Notes: generated by a model from the sequence alone, not told the origin. Shown: positions 1-9,147, counted from the stretch's first letter. The stretch is 64,000 bases of DNA from Pseudomonas quercus (GCF_012033695.1 NZ_JAAVJI010000007.1:62001-126000), one strand, 5' to 3'. Translations and numbers: made by a program.

Positions 1-1326
1 GTCGAAAGCGCTGGCAAAAGCCTGAAAGTGCTCAGCCGGCAAAGACAAGCCTGCGGCCATGGCATGGCCACCAAACTTGGTGATAAGGGCTGGGTGCTTG
101 GCGGCGACCGCGTCCAGCGCATCCCGGATGTGGAAACCCGGCACCGAGCGTGCCGACCCTTTGAGCAACCCGTCACCGGCATCGGCAAAGGCAATGGTAG
201 GCCGGTGATAGCGCTCTTTCATGCGTGAGGCCAGAATACCAATCACACCTTGGTGCCAGTCCGGCTCGAACAGGCACAACCCGAAGGGCATGGAAGCCAA
301 GGGCAGGTCCTTGAGTTGGGCCAACGCCTCGCGCTGCATGCCTTGCTCTACGGATTTACGGTCCTGGTTCAAGCCATCCAGTTCGCTGGCGATGTCACGG
401 GCATGGGCCAGGTCTTCACTGAGCAGGCATTCGATGCCCAGGCTCATGTCGTCCATACGGCCAGCGGCATTCAAGCGCGGCCCCAGAATGAAGCCCAAGT
501 CACTGGAGGTGAGCCGCTGATGGTCGCGACGGGCAACCTCCAGCAGGGCCTTGATCCCAGGGCGCGCCCGGCCTGCACGAATACGCTCCAAGCCTTGGTG
601 CACAAGAATCCGGTTGTTAGCGTCCAGGGGCACCACATCTGCCACACTGCCCAGCGCAACCAGGTCCAGCAACTCACCGATGTTTGGCTGCGGGACGTCT
701 GCATAGCGACCCAGCGCACGCAAGCGCGCCCGAAGGGCCATCAGTACGTAGAAAATGACGCCCACGCCGGCCAACGCCTTGCTGGGAAAGGCGCACCCTG
801 GCTGGTTGGGATTAACGATGGCGTTGGCCTGCGGCAGCTGGGGGCCGGGCAGGTGGTGGTCCGTGATCAAAACGCTGAGCCCGGCTTCGGTTGCAGCCTG
901 CACCCCTTCCACGCTGGAGATACCGTTGTCCACCGTCAGCAGCAGCTGCGGCTGGCGCTCCAGGGCCACGGCAACGATTTCCGGTGTCAGGCCGTAGCCG
1001 TAGGTAAAGCGGTTGGGCACCAGGTACTCCACCTCTTTCGCACCCAACAGGCGCAGGCCAAGTACCGCTACGGCACTGGCTGTAGCGCCGTCAGCGTCGA
1101 AATCGCCCACCACCAGGATACGCTGGCCTTGGTCAATGGCTTCGACCAGCAGCGACACTGCCTCGTCTATCCCTTTCAACTGCTGGTAAGGAATGAGCCG
1201 CGCCAGCCCTTTATCCAGCTCGGCCTCGCTTTGCACCCCGCGGGCGGCATAGAGACGGGTCAACAAGGGTGGCAAGTTGCCAAGGAATGGCAGCTCGGCG
1301 GGTAGTGGGCGGGGCTCGATACGCAT
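1..1326 (-). CDS. recJ: Single-stranded-DNA-specific 5'-3' exonuclease RecJ (3' end outside window)
   Basis: RecJ degrades single-stranded DNA 5' to 3' in RecF-pathway recombination, mismatch repair and base-excision repair. The reading frame opens with MRIEPRPLP and runs off the left edge, so about 442 residues are present and the C-terminus is missing. DHH-family motifs are clear: VGDFDADGATA near residue 72 holds the metal-binding aspartates, and ITDHHLPG gives the DHH signature near residue 155. The DHHA1-type region begins before the window edge. The gene faces the same way as the thrC-hom block, and yaeQ lies 54 bp upstream. Identification is secure. Confidence 0.96.
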   Translation of the reverse strand, partial: MRIEPRPLPAELPFLGNLPPLLTRLYAARGVQSEAELDKGLARLIPYQQLKGIDEAVSLLVEAIDQGQRILVVGDFDADGATASAVAVLGLRLLGAKEVEYLVPNRFTYGYGLTPEIVAVALERQPQLLLTVDNGISSVEGVQAATEAGLSVLITDHHLPGPQLPQANAIVNPNQPGCAFPSKALAGVGVIFYVLMALRARLRALGRYADVPQPNIGELLDLVALGSVADVVPLDANNRILVHQGLERIRAGRARPGIKALLEVARRDHQRLTSSDLGFILGPRLNAAGRMDDMSLGIECLLSEDLAHARDIASELDGLNQDRKSVEQGMQREALAQLKDLPLASMPFGLCLFEPDWHQGVIGILASRMKERYHRPTIAFADAGDGLLKGSARSVPGFHIRDALDAVAAKHPALITKFGGHAMAAGLSLPAEHFQAFASAFD

Positions 1327-1380
1327 GTGTGGCAGTGTTCTCAACTCGTGGGGCAGTTCAATAAAGCCGGCATAGTGTGC

Positions 1381-1923
1381 TTAGCCGCGCTCGCCCATCA
1401 ACCATTCCAGCTGAACTTCATGCTGGCCCCGATCATCGGTCACGAATACAGTGCCTTCGCTGATCATTACGTCCCACTTGATCACTCGGGGCATGTCCTT
1501 GGCCAACACCTCTAGCACCTCTTGAGGTACGGCAGCAATGTTCAGGTTTTTAAGCGGGCGGGCCGCGTCTGCAACCTTGCCCTGCCAAACGCGCAGGCTG
1601 CCGTAGGCCAGCAGGCTCACACGTTCTGTACGGCGGGAGCACCAGGTCAGGCGATCCAGGTCCGGCTGGCCAACTTCGATCCAGTGGAGCACGCGGTCAT
1701 CCAGGCTCTTTTCCCAGAGCGCCGGTTCGTCCACGTCCGAAAGGCCACGCCCGAAGCTCAGGTGCTCGTTGTACCAGAGCGAATAGGCCAGCAGGCGTAC
1801 CGCCATACGTTCTTCGGTTTCCGAAGGGTGACGCGCGATGGTTTGCTTGATGCTTTCGTACACACCACGATCAAGGTCGGTCAGGTTGAGTTCGAATTTG
1901 TAGGTTGTCGATGGCTGGGCCAT
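1381..1923 (-). CDS. yaeQ: YaeQ family protein
   Basis: This 180-residue protein matches the YaeQ family throughout: it opens with the family-typical AQPSTTYKFELNLTDLDRG and ends with VQLEWLMGERG. YaeQ has a PD-(D/E)XK nuclease-like fold, and E. coli YaeQ was reported to compensate for loss of the transcription elongation factor RfaH; its molecular role remains unclear. The length equals the usual family length. It lies just upstream of recJ in the same direction with only a 54-bp gap, so the two may be cotranscribed. Family assignment is confident, function is not. Confidence 0.92.
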   Translation of the reverse strand: MAQPSTTYKFELNLTDLDRGVYESIKQTIARHPSETEERMAVRLLAYSLWYNEHLSFGRGLSDVDEPALWEKSLDDRVLHWIEVGQPDLDRLTWCSRRTERVSLLAYGSLRVWQGKVADAARPLKNLNIAAVPQEVLEVLAKDMPRVIKWDVMISEGTVFVTDDRGQHEVQLEWLMGERG

Positions 1924-1999
1924 GGGGGGCTTCGAAGTAGCGAGGGGGGCGATAGTCTACCCGATGCACCGCGTAGAGGTTTAACGCAGGCAAAAGAAA

Positions 2000-2029
2000 C
2001 CCCGGACGCGGTGGGGAGGCCGGCCGGGG
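2000..2029 (-). terminator. Likely rho-independent terminator downstream of the DUF3509 gene
   Basis: Read on the minus strand, CCCCGG (2029-2024) and CCGGGG (2005-2000) form a GC stem around an 18-nt loop, followed by TTTCTTTT. The site lies 3' of the DUF3509 gene and before yaeQ. The interrupted T run makes it moderate evidence only. Confidence 0.5.
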
Positions 2030-2134
2030 CAAACATGGCCTTCAGGGCCATCGGGCGGCTGACTGGCACCGGAGCACAATGCCATTCAAACGTCCTTGAA
2101 ATTAAGAGAACCTGTGTTCTGGAAGGTTCCCGAT

Positions 2135-2425
2135 TTAACGCATTTCCACTGTGAATCGACGACCGGCGCTCGATGCGCGCATGGCGGCAATCATGCTTGG
2201 CTCCAAACGCCCTTCGGCAACCATCAGGTCACGGTGCAGGCCATCTACTACGTCAGTGAGCGCTTGTGTACTGGCGAGCTGAGAGTGGGCCACCTCACGG
2301 TGCAGAACTTCTCGACCTGCCTGATCAGTAACCGCCAGGCGCAGCCGACCTTGGAGATCCGATGGAGCCAGACTGACGCAGTAAGGCGCCAGTGCATCAC
2401 TTAACAATAAGCTGACGTTATCCAT
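2135..2425 (-). CDS. DUF3509 domain-containing protein
   Basis: A 96-residue soluble protein beginning MDNVSLLLSDALAPYCVSL and ending RRFTVEMR, the pattern of the DUF3509 family that is common in Pseudomonas and has no known function. The ATG at 2425 was preferred over the in-frame GTG at 2434 because AAGGG lies about 8 nt upstream of it and family members start with MDN or similar. No membrane segment or catalytic motif is visible. It is a single gene with a likely terminator downstream at 2000-2029. Confidence 0.82.
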   Translation of the reverse strand: MDNVSLLLSDALAPYCVSLAPSDLQGRLRLAVTDQAGREVLHREVAHSQLASTQALTDVVDGLHRDLMVAEGRLEPSMIAAMRASSAGRRFTVEMR

Positions 2426-2540
2426 CTCGATCACCCTTATTTACCCGAAATTCATTTCAGTGCCAGTAAATGACCATCGTGTGCTGGCAAAAGTTCTGAA
2501 CAGGCAATAAACAAGCGCAACGGCCTGCCTGAAGGGGCAT

Positions 2541-2942
2541 TCAGGCGATAAGCGGCTCTGGGCACTGGGTTTTGAATCGGCACAGCATGGCATGCAAAGG
2601 GCAGATGGCCTGCCCCAAAGGCAGCACACCGAGTACCCATAGGCCAGCCTGCCGAGCCCGCCGAATGGCGACGCGGGCGTTGGCACAGCCTGCATGACCT
2701 TGAATGATGACCGCCTGCGCATGCCCACCCCGCGCAAGCCGATCCAGGAATGCTGGGGCTAAAGAAGCCTGGCTGCCCAATACCACGATGTCTGCCGCGC
2801 CTTGGCGCTCCAGGCAACGTTGCGCCCTGGCAGGGTCTTCAGCGATTCGCACGCCGAATACGCTACAGGCGTTAAGCATCTGGTGCAGTTGCAGCAGCCG
2901 GGCAGGCTGCTGCTCAATGACGAGAACCTTGAGTGAACGCAT
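2541..2942 (-). CDS. Response-regulator receiver-like protein lacking the phosphoacceptor Asp
   Basis: A 133-residue single-domain protein with the alternating beta/alpha pattern of CheY-like receivers: SLKVLVIEQQPARLLQLHQML opens strand 1 and helix 1, and AADIVVLG is the expected strand 3. Where a receiver has the phosphorylated Asp after the third strand, this protein has Gly56 (VVLGSQAS). The acidic pair after strand 1 is reduced to Glu10 followed by two Gln, and the Thr/Ser and Lys switch residues are not evident. It is therefore probably a phosphorylation-independent pseudo-receiver, or simply degenerate. No output domain is attached. It stands between thrC and DUF3509; its partner is unknown. 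Confidence 0.6.
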   Translation of the reverse strand: MRSLKVLVIEQQPARLLQLHQMLNACSVFGVRIAEDPARAQRCLERQGAADIVVLGSQASLAPAFLDRLARGGHAQAVIIQGHAGCANARVAIRRARQAGLWVLGVLPLGQAICPLHAMLCRFKTQCPEPLIA

Positions 2943-3064
2943 GGGCGGCCTCCGGGGAAAGAACGACCGCCACCTTAATGCAGCAAACCCCGCAGCTAAA
3001 TAGGATTGATCCTAAAGATGTGCGGGAAAAGGCTGCACGCGATGCCATCATCTATGGCACTTTC

Positions 3065-4474
3065 CTACAAAGGCTTGCCACGGTTCCCATGGGCACTGAC
3101 AAATGCCTGGACGGCTGCAATGTCGTTGGGCACTACGGTGCAACGCTCTTCGCGCTGGAACAGGTCTTCCAGGTGAGCAGGCAAATGCAAGGCCTTCCCT
3201 ACCCCTGCCTTTTCCACGGCTTCCGGGAATTTCACCGGGTGCGCCGTCCCCAGTACGACCATGGGGATGTCCAGGCTGCGCCGGCATTCGCGAGCAGCGC
3301 GAACGCCAATGGCGGTGTGTGGGTCAAGCACTTCACCGGTGCTGGCAAATACCTGAGCGATGGTTTCGCACGTTTGCTCGTCGGTGACCGCCATCGAGTC
3401 GAACAGGCGCCGGGCCTCGGCCCACCGATCCTCTTCAACGCTGAAGCCGCCGCCAAGCTTGAAGCTGGACATCAGTTGCGCGAGAGCAGTGCCATTACGG
3501 CCATGAAGATCAAAGAGCAGGCGCTCGAAGTTCGACGACACCATGATGTCCATCGAAGGCGACAAGGTAGGGTGCAGGGTGTCCTTGACGTACTGGTTGC
3601 CACTCATGAAACGGTGCAGGATATCGTTTCGGTTGGTCGCAACGATCAGCTGACTGATGGGCAGGCCCATATTGCGAGCCAGGTAACCGGCGAAAATATC
3701 ACCGAAATTGCCCGTGGGCACTGAGAATGCCACGGACCGTGCTGGCCCGCCCAACTGCAGCGCCGCGTGGAAGTAGTAGACGATCTGGGCCATGATGCGC
3801 GCCCAGTTGATCGAGTTGACGGCCACCAGCCGGGTGCCCTTCAGGAAACCCTGGTCGGCGAAACTGGCCTTGACCATTTCCTGGCAGTCGTCGAAGTTGC
3901 CTTCCACGGCCAGGTTATGGATATTGTCTCCAAACAGGGTAGTCATCTGCCGGCGCTGCACTTCCGACACACGCTGGTGTGGGTGCAGAATGAAGATGTC
4001 CACGTTCTCGCAATGCTTGCAGCCTTCGATAGCGGCCGAACCTGTGTCGCCACTGGTTGCGCCGATGATGACTACGCGCTCGCCCCGACGCGCCAGAATA
4101 TGGTCAAGCAGGCGGCCCAGCAGTTGCAGGGCGAAGTCCTTGAACGCCAGCGTGGGGCCATGGAACAGCTCCAGCACCCACTCATTGCTGCCAAGTTGGC
4201 GCAAGGGCGCAATGGCAGGGTGCGCGAAATTGGCATAGGTGTCTTGCAGAATCTGCTTGAAGTCTGCATCTGCAATGCTGCCTGTCACGAAAGGGCGCAT
4301 GACCCGGAACGCCAGCTCGTGATAAGGCAACCCTGCCCAGGAGGCGATCTCCTCCTGAGTGAAGCGCGGCAGGTTTTCTGGCACATACAGGCCGCCATCG
4401 GTGGCCAGGCCAGCCAGCAGCACATCCTCGAAATTGAGTGCGGGTGCCTGGCCGCGGGTACTGATATAACGCAT
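3065..4474 (-). CDS. thrC: Threonine synthase
   Basis: Threonine synthase (PLP-dependent) converts O-phosphohomoserine to threonine, the last step of threonine synthesis. The start is set at MRYISTRGQAP (4474), 16 codons inside the longer open frame, because this is the conserved ThrC N-terminus; the product is 469 residues, the usual length. The PLP lysine lies in GPTLAFKDFALQ and the substrate loop is GATSGDTGSAAIEG. It lies downstream of hom in the same direction, the normal Pseudomonas hom-thrC order, but separated by a 186-bp gap carrying an inverted repeat. Confidence 0.97.
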   Translation of the reverse strand: MRYISTRGQAPALNFEDVLLAGLATDGGLYVPENLPRFTQEEIASWAGLPYHELAFRVMRPFVTGSIADADFKQILQDTYANFAHPAIAPLRQLGSNEWVLELFHGPTLAFKDFALQLLGRLLDHILARRGERVVIIGATSGDTGSAAIEGCKHCENVDIFILHPHQRVSEVQRRQMTTLFGDNIHNLAVEGNFDDCQEMVKASFADQGFLKGTRLVAVNSINWARIMAQIVYYFHAALQLGGPARSVAFSVPTGNFGDIFAGYLARNMGLPISQLIVATNRNDILHRFMSGNQYVKDTLHPTLSPSMDIMVSSNFERLLFDLHGRNGTALAQLMSSFKLGGGFSVEEDRWAEARRLFDSMAVTDEQTCETIAQVFASTGEVLDPHTAIGVRAARECRRSLDIPMVVLGTAHPVKFPEAVEKAGVGKALHLPAHLEDLFQREERCTVVPNDIAAVQAFVSAHGNRGKPL

Positions 4475-4493
4475 GGGGCAAACCTTTGGTTTG

Positions 4494-4656
4494 AGCTGCA
4501 AGCTACAAGCGACAACCTGCAAGACGAAGCCGCAGGGCCTCGGAAACTTGCAGCTGCCTTGTTACCGCAGCGATCATCGATTCATGTTAGGGCAGCGCAC
4601 TGGAAGGCGCTGCAATCTCGCTTACTTGGTGCTTGCCGCTTGCAGCGTGCGGCTGG
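4494..4656. repeat. Imperfect inverted repeat between hom and thrC (intergenic palindromic element)
   Basis: The left arm (4494-4523) reads AGCTGCAAGCTACAAGC and continues with related CAAG units. The right arm (4631-4656) contains GCTTGCCGCTTGCAGCG, whose complement gives CGCTGCAAGCGGCAAGC. The pair resembles the arms found between guaB and guaA at 58951-59070. It looks like a dispersed intergenic palindromic family of the P. putida type rather than a unique operator. Confidence 0.6.
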
Positions 4657-4660
4657 AAAC

Positions 4661-5965
4661 CTAGGCCAGGTGTTCGACCCGAATGCGGACCACACTGCCC
4701 ACCACATCATCCAGGGCTTCGAGGGCTGTAATAGCATCGTTCATGCCCTTCTCTACCACTTTGTGCGTCAGCAGAATCATGGGCACCAGGCCGTCATGCT
4801 CTTCGGCTTCTTTCTGCATGATCGATTCGATGTTGATGCCACGCGCCGAGAGAATGCTTGCCACCTGGGCCAGCACACCTGGGTGATCCTTGGCCTGAAT
4901 GCGCAGGTAATAGGCGCTTTCGCAGGCATCGATGGGCAGGATGGGGTGGGCGGACAAGGCGTCTGGCTGGAAGGCCAGGTGCGGCACGCGGTTCTCAGGG
5001 TCAGAGGTCATGGCGCGGACCACATCCACCAGGTCGGCCACCACAGAGGATGCCGTCGGCTCCATGCCTGCGCCTGCTCCGTAGAAGAGTGTCGAGCCTA
5101 CCGCATCGCCGTTGACCATCACCGCATTCATCACACCGTTGACGTTGGCAATCAGGCGGTCTGCTGGAATAAGGGTGGGGTGTACGCGCAGCTCGATACC
5201 GTGGGCGGTGCTGCGCGCCACACCCAAGTGCTTGATGCGATAGCCCAAGGCTTCGGCGTAATTCACGTCGGCCGTGGTGAGCTTGGAAATGCCCTCGGTG
5301 TAGGCCTTGTCGAACTGCAAGGGGATACCGAAAGCAATGGACGCCAAAATGGTCAGCTTGTGGGCGGCGTCGATGCCTTCCACATCGAAGGTAGGGTCTG
5401 CCTCGGCATACCCTAGTGCCTGCGCTTCGGCCAATACGTCAGGGAAGGTACGGCCCTTCTCACGCATTTCGGTAAGAATGAAGTTCCCCGTGCCGTTGAT
5501 GATACCGGCCACCCAGTTGATACGGTTGGCCGACAGGCCTTCGCGGATGGCTTTGATCACCGGAATACCACCGGCCACGGCGGCTTCAAAGGCAACAATC
5601 ACGCCCTTCTCGCGAGCCTTGGCGAAGATCTCGTTACCGTGCACCGCGATGAGCGCCTTGTTGGCGGTGACCACGTGCTTGCCATGTTCGATGGCCTTGA
5701 GCACCAGCTCGCGCGCGACGGTGTAGCCACCAATGAGCTCGATCACGATATCGATGTCCGGGTTGGTTGCCACCGCGAACACATCGTTGGTAATGGGGGT
5801 ACCGGTAATCTGGCAATCGGGGTTCTGCGAACGCATCGCAATTTGCGCGACCTGAATACCACGCCCGGCACGGCGGGCGATCTCCTCGGCGTTGCGCTGA
5901 AGTACATTGAAGGTGCCGCCACCGACGGTACCTAACCCACAGATGCCTACTTTGACCGGTTTCAC
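4661..5965 (-). CDS. hom: Homoserine dehydrogenase
   Basis: Homoserine dehydrogenase reduces aspartate semialdehyde to homoserine with NAD(P)H, feeding threonine and methionine synthesis. The GTG at 5965 (protein MKPVKVGICGLGTVGGGT) is preferred to the upstream in-frame codon at 6013 because GGGGAG sits just before it; this gives 434 residues. The Rossmann motif GLGTVGGGTF is at the N-terminus, the catalytic region holds EADPTFDVEGIDAAHK, and the last 90 residues (YYLRIQAKDHPGVLAQVASIL) form an ACT domain that usually mediates threonine feedback. It precedes thrC in the same direction. Confidence 0.97.
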   Translation of the reverse strand: MKPVKVGICGLGTVGGGTFNVLQRNAEEIARRAGRGIQVAQIAMRSQNPDCQITGTPITNDVFAVATNPDIDIVIELIGGYTVARELVLKAIEHGKHVVTANKALIAVHGNEIFAKAREKGVIVAFEAAVAGGIPVIKAIREGLSANRINWVAGIINGTGNFILTEMREKGRTFPDVLAEAQALGYAEADPTFDVEGIDAAHKLTILASIAFGIPLQFDKAYTEGISKLTTADVNYAEALGYRIKHLGVARSTAHGIELRVHPTLIPADRLIANVNGVMNAVMVNGDAVGSTLFYGAGAGMEPTASSVVADLVDVVRAMTSDPENRVPHLAFQPDALSAHPILPIDACESAYYLRIQAKDHPGVLAQVASILSARGINIESIMQKEAEEHDGLVPMILLTHKVVEKGMNDAITALEALDDVVGSVVRIRVEHLA

Positions 5966-6045
5966 TCTTGACTCCCCATGAAACGGCCAGCCTGGAAGCC
6001 GGCCGCGAACCACTGCTGGTTGCAGCGTGTGTGTTTAATAGCGTG

Positions 6046-6774
6046 TCACTGGGCTGCCAGCGCCAGTTTGGCCACCTGAGCCGCTGGCTGGTAGCCCGGA
6101 ATGACCTGACCGTCCTGCAGCACGATAGCGGGCGTACCGCTGACACCAATGCTCTGGCCCAACGCGAACTGCTTGCTGACCGGGTTGGCGCATTTGGCAG
6201 CGTCCACGTCCTTGCCACTGATCAGCTTGTTGAGGGCGCTGCGCCGGTCGGCCGAGCACCAGGCTGCCTGTAGCTGCTGATCGCCTTCAGACCCCAGCCC
6301 CTGGCGTGGGAACGCCAGGTAGCGCACCTCGATACCTTGGCGGTTGAGCTCCGGTACTTCGGCATGCAGCTTCTGGCAATAAGGGCACGTGGTATCGGTG
6401 AACACGGTAATGTGCGCCTTGGCCTCGCCTTGTGCCGGGTACACCACCATCTCGCCCGCCGGGATGGCGTTGATGGTCTTGGCTATGGCTGCGCGCTCGG
6501 TTTTCTCGGTAAGGTTGACCGGTTTGCCACCCTGCATCTGGTACAGGTAGCCCTGCATCACGAACTGGCCATCGGCACTGGCATACAACACACGGCCGCC
6601 CTTGAGGCGCACTTCGTACAAGCCGTTGAACGGGCTGCTGGAAACGGCTTCGATGGGCACGTCGAGCTGAAGGGTATCAAGGGTTTTGCGAATGGCCTGC
6701 TCGGCGTCGTCAGCCAGTGCAAAAGTACTGGCCAGCGCCAAGGCAGTGGCCGCGAAAAGACGTGTCACGCGCAT
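6046..6774 (-). CDS. dsbC: Thiol:disulfide interchange protein DsbC, periplasmic
   Basis: DsbC is the periplasmic disulfide isomerase. The start at 6774 (MRVTRLFAATALALASTFALADD) gives a normal signal peptide cleaved after ALA, and AGGAG lies 6 nt before the ATG. The 242-residue product has the N-terminal dimerisation region (DVPIEAVSSSPFNGLYEV), the thioredoxin-fold active site TTCPYCQKLH, and the cis-proline loop VSGTPAIV. The open frame extends 28 codons upstream but these are not family-like. The order xerD-dsbC-hom is typical of Pseudomonas. Confidence 0.96.
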   Translation of the reverse strand: MRVTRLFAATALALASTFALADDAEQAIRKTLDTLQLDVPIEAVSSSPFNGLYEVRLKGGRVLYASADGQFVMQGYLYQMQGGKPVNLTEKTERAAIAKTINAIPAGEMVVYPAQGEAKAHITVFTDTTCPYCQKLHAEVPELNRQGIEVRYLAFPRQGLGSEGDQQLQAAWCSADRRSALNKLISGKDVDAAKCANPVSKQFALGQSIGVSGTPAIVLQDGQVIPGYQPAAQVAKLALAAQ

Positions 6775-6918
6775 GAGAACTCCTGGAGCGGCGGACGAAC
6801 AGCCCGGGCCGGCCGTGTGAACAGACAAGGCGGCACATCGGGCATCACTGAGCGGCAAAGACTATCACATTAGGCTCACGGGGCCGACTGTGGCGCGCAT
6901 GACCAAATGTGTTCCATG

Positions 6919-7815
6919 TTACCCCCGAGGATGATGACGGGCGTGCAACTCCTGAAGGCGCGCTTTGGCCACATGGGTATAGATCTGGGTGGTGGACAGG
7001 TCGGCATGCCCCAGCAGCAGCTGGACCGAGCGCAGGTCTGCACCATGGTTGAGCAAATGCGTGGCGAACGCATGGCGCAGGGTGTGCGGGGACAGCGCCT
7101 TTTGAATACCCGCCCGCATAGCATGGTGCTTGATGCGATGCCAGAAGGTCTGGCGGGTCATCATGTCCCCTCGCTGGCTTGGAAATACCACATCACTAGG
7201 GCGCCCATTCAACAACTCGGCGCGACCGTTTCGCAGGTAGCGCTCAAGCCAGGTGATTGCCTCCTCTCCCATGGGCACCAGGCGCTCCTTGCTGCCCTTG
7301 CCCATTACTCGCACCACGCCCTGACGCAGGTTGACCTGATCCAGCGTGAGGCTTACCAACTCGGTAACACGCAGGCCGCAGGCGTACAGCACCTCCAGCA
7401 TGGCGCGGTCTCGCTGGCCCAGCGCTTCACCCAGGTCCGGCGCTGCCAGCAACGCCTCTACATCCGCTTCAGACAGGCTCTTGGGCAATGGCTTGCCCAG
7501 GTTTGGCAGCTCCACCAGCAAGGTAGGGTCTACCGGGATGATGGCTTCACGCAGCAGGTAGCGATAAAACCCCCTTGCCCCCGAAAGAAAACGCGCCGTG
7601 GAACGCGGCTTGAAGGCCTCGTCCACGCGCCAGGCCAGGTAGTCGAGCAGCACGTCCCGGCCAGCCGTTTTCAAGTCCACGCCCCGCTCTGCCAGCCAGC
7701 CGTTGAAATGAGCCAGGTCACTGCGGTAAGCACTACGGCTGTTCTCGGACAGGCCTTTTTCAAGCCAAAGAGCGTCTAGGAATTGGTCGATGAGGGGGTG
7801 GTCGAGGGCGGGCAT
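6919..7815 (-). CDS. xerD: Site-specific tyrosine recombinase XerD
   Basis: XerD acts with XerC at the dif site to resolve chromosome dimers. The start at 7815 (MPALDHPLIDQFLDALW) gives 298 residues, exactly the XerD norm. The N-terminal SAM-like domain is at residues 5-90. The catalytic set is visible: Arg in YACGLRVTEL, Lys in VMGKGSKERL, HTLRH, and GHADLSTTQIYTHV with His and the nucleophilic Tyr. It is read toward dsbC. The insertion with the lectin gene lies immediately upstream. Confidence 0.96.
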   Translation of the reverse strand: MPALDHPLIDQFLDALWLEKGLSENSRSAYRSDLAHFNGWLAERGVDLKTAGRDVLLDYLAWRVDEAFKPRSTARFLSGARGFYRYLLREAIIPVDPTLLVELPNLGKPLPKSLSEADVEALLAAPDLGEALGQRDRAMLEVLYACGLRVTELVSLTLDQVNLRQGVVRVMGKGSKERLVPMGEEAITWLERYLRNGRAELLNGRPSDVVFPSQRGDMMTRQTFWHRIKHHAMRAGIQKALSPHTLRHAFATHLLNHGADLRSVQLLLGHADLSTTQIYTHVAKARLQELHARHHPRG

Positions 7816-7965
7816 GGCGCTATGCACAATAAAAGATGCACTCTACCACTAAGTTGCACGCGCTTGAACACAGCCTTGTTTAAAATGAAGTAGTTTGTTG
7901 CAATTTTTGGCGCATCAAATGACGGATTCTCTGGATAATAAAAAATTTCGCAAAGGAGGTTCCGA

Positions 7966-8286
7966 ATGAAAACCAAAGCGATAGCTATAATTATTTTTTT
8001 ACTGGAAGGCTGCGGGACGATAAAAACGAATATTGCGGATGACTCCTCGATAGCCTCCAAACTGGCATTACGAAAAACCAATTGCGGTGTCATTCCAAGA
8101 ATCTATAGCGGCGTAGCTTACAATTGGTGCACACTCGACGCAAGTCCAACCAGCCTGAGAGGATGGAACCCTACATTGGAATCCACTCTACTAGATGCTG
8201 CGCTCTCGGGCGTAGCTGACACTCTAGCGCTTCCATACACGCTACCGTTGCAGCTTAGAGAAGGATCAATCAATCTTACGAGATAA
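7966..8286 (+). CDS. YceK/YidQ-type small lipoprotein
   Basis: A 106-residue protein with a short hydrophobic N-terminus and a lipobox-like LLEGC at residues 12-16, so it is probably a lipoprotein. The region GVIPRIYSGVAYNW matches the small YceK/YidQ (DUF1375) lipoprotein family, whose members have no firm function. A strong AAGGAGG lies upstream of the ATG. Base composition is clearly AT-richer than the flanking core genes. It ends at a bidirectional terminator that also serves the convergent lectin gene. Whether it relates to the bacteriocin gene is unknown. Confidence 0.75.
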   Translation: MKTKAIAIIIFLLEGCGTIKTNIADDSSIASKLALRKTNCGVIPRIYSGVAYNWCTLDASPTSLRGWNPTLESTLLDAALSGVADTLALPYTLPLQLREGSINLTR

Positions 8287-8292
8287 CACATA

Positions 8293-8321
8293 AAAAGGAG
8301 AGCTCTTCGAGCTCTCCTTTT
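8293..8321. terminator. Bidirectional rho-independent terminator
   Basis: A perfect 13-bp inverted repeat AAAAGGAGAGCTC / GAGCTCTCCTTTT with a 3-nt loop. It has T runs in both directions and sits between the convergent lipoprotein and lectin genes. Confidence 0.92.
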
Positions 8322-8325
8322 GGGC

Positions 8326-9147
8326 TCAGCCGAACTTAAAAACGGGATAACTTACAATCCCCCAATGCATTACTTTTCGCTTAGGCGCTTGCCTAAGACC
8401 AAACCGAGCCCACACAGGACGCTCAATAGCGATACAGAAATTTCCATTAGGTTGGAGCTGCGCGTAAGCGCCTGGATTGCCCCCCGTATTTGATTGCCAA
8501 AGAATGCGCCCGTTCGCACTAATCACAAAATTTCCATCCGGCTGCATGAAGGCTAGGTTAGCGCCCTGTCTCTGGGTCCCGCTACTCCAGAGCGGAGCTC
8601 CACTTGGAGCAAAGCTCACTAGCGCGCCATCTGCCTGAAATACTAACCTAGCGCCCTCTATCACATGCTCCTTACCAACTTCAAGCATATGCCCTGAACT
8701 AAACCTGATGCCTACGCCAGCTGCAGAAAAATCCCACAGCGACTTATTTACACTCCATAACGGAACCTTATCAACCAGCACTAGGTTCCCATCATCCTGC
8801 AATACGGCAAAGACCCTTCGCTGACCTGCATCATGATTATTGCCGTGTGCACTATACCCTACAGAACACCAGTATCGCTTCTGTGCGGGCTGATGAACCT
8901 CAAGGTACTCACGCATAATCACAAAAGTACGCTCGAAATGCTTTATCTTGTAGTATCAACTGTAGCGCTGGCTATCATTGGCAATCCAGATAACATTTCC
9001 ATTGTGCCTCAAGACGAGGTTTGAGTCCTCTTGAAGCAGAAGCTGGTATTCGCCAGAAGCCGATTGAAGATACTGCCCTGCCGACATTCTATTTAGAGCT
9101 GGCAGAACTGGACTACCTGATGCGCCGAAATCTACGAAATGGTTCAT
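8326..9147 (-). pseudogene. LlpA-type lectin-like bacteriocin (putidacin L1-like), interrupted by an in-frame TGA
   Basis: LlpA bacteriocins are about 276-residue tandem monocot-mannose-binding-lectin proteins that kill related Pseudomonas. The frame from ATG 9147 (GGAGG 7 nt upstream; MNHFVDFGASGSPVLPAL) to 8326 would give 273 codons but is broken by TGA at 8958-8956, after ANDSQRYS. The downstream part continues in the same frame with YYKIKHFERTFVIMREYLEV. N-terminal SPVLPAL..MSAGQYL, the LLQEDSNLVL repeat and C-terminal RPVWARFGL match LlpA by recall. Five QxDxNxV-type repeats are present, and none keeps the terminal Tyr of the full mannose-binding motif. There is no signal peptide, as in LlpA. 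It could be a recent pseudogene, a readthrough gene, or two separate lectin polypeptides. Confidence 0.8.

Noticed and set aside
8956..8958. Selenocysteine reading of the in-frame TGA in the lectin gene
   Set aside because: LlpA lectins have no catalytic Cys or Sec at this place; nonsense mutation or readthrough is simpler.
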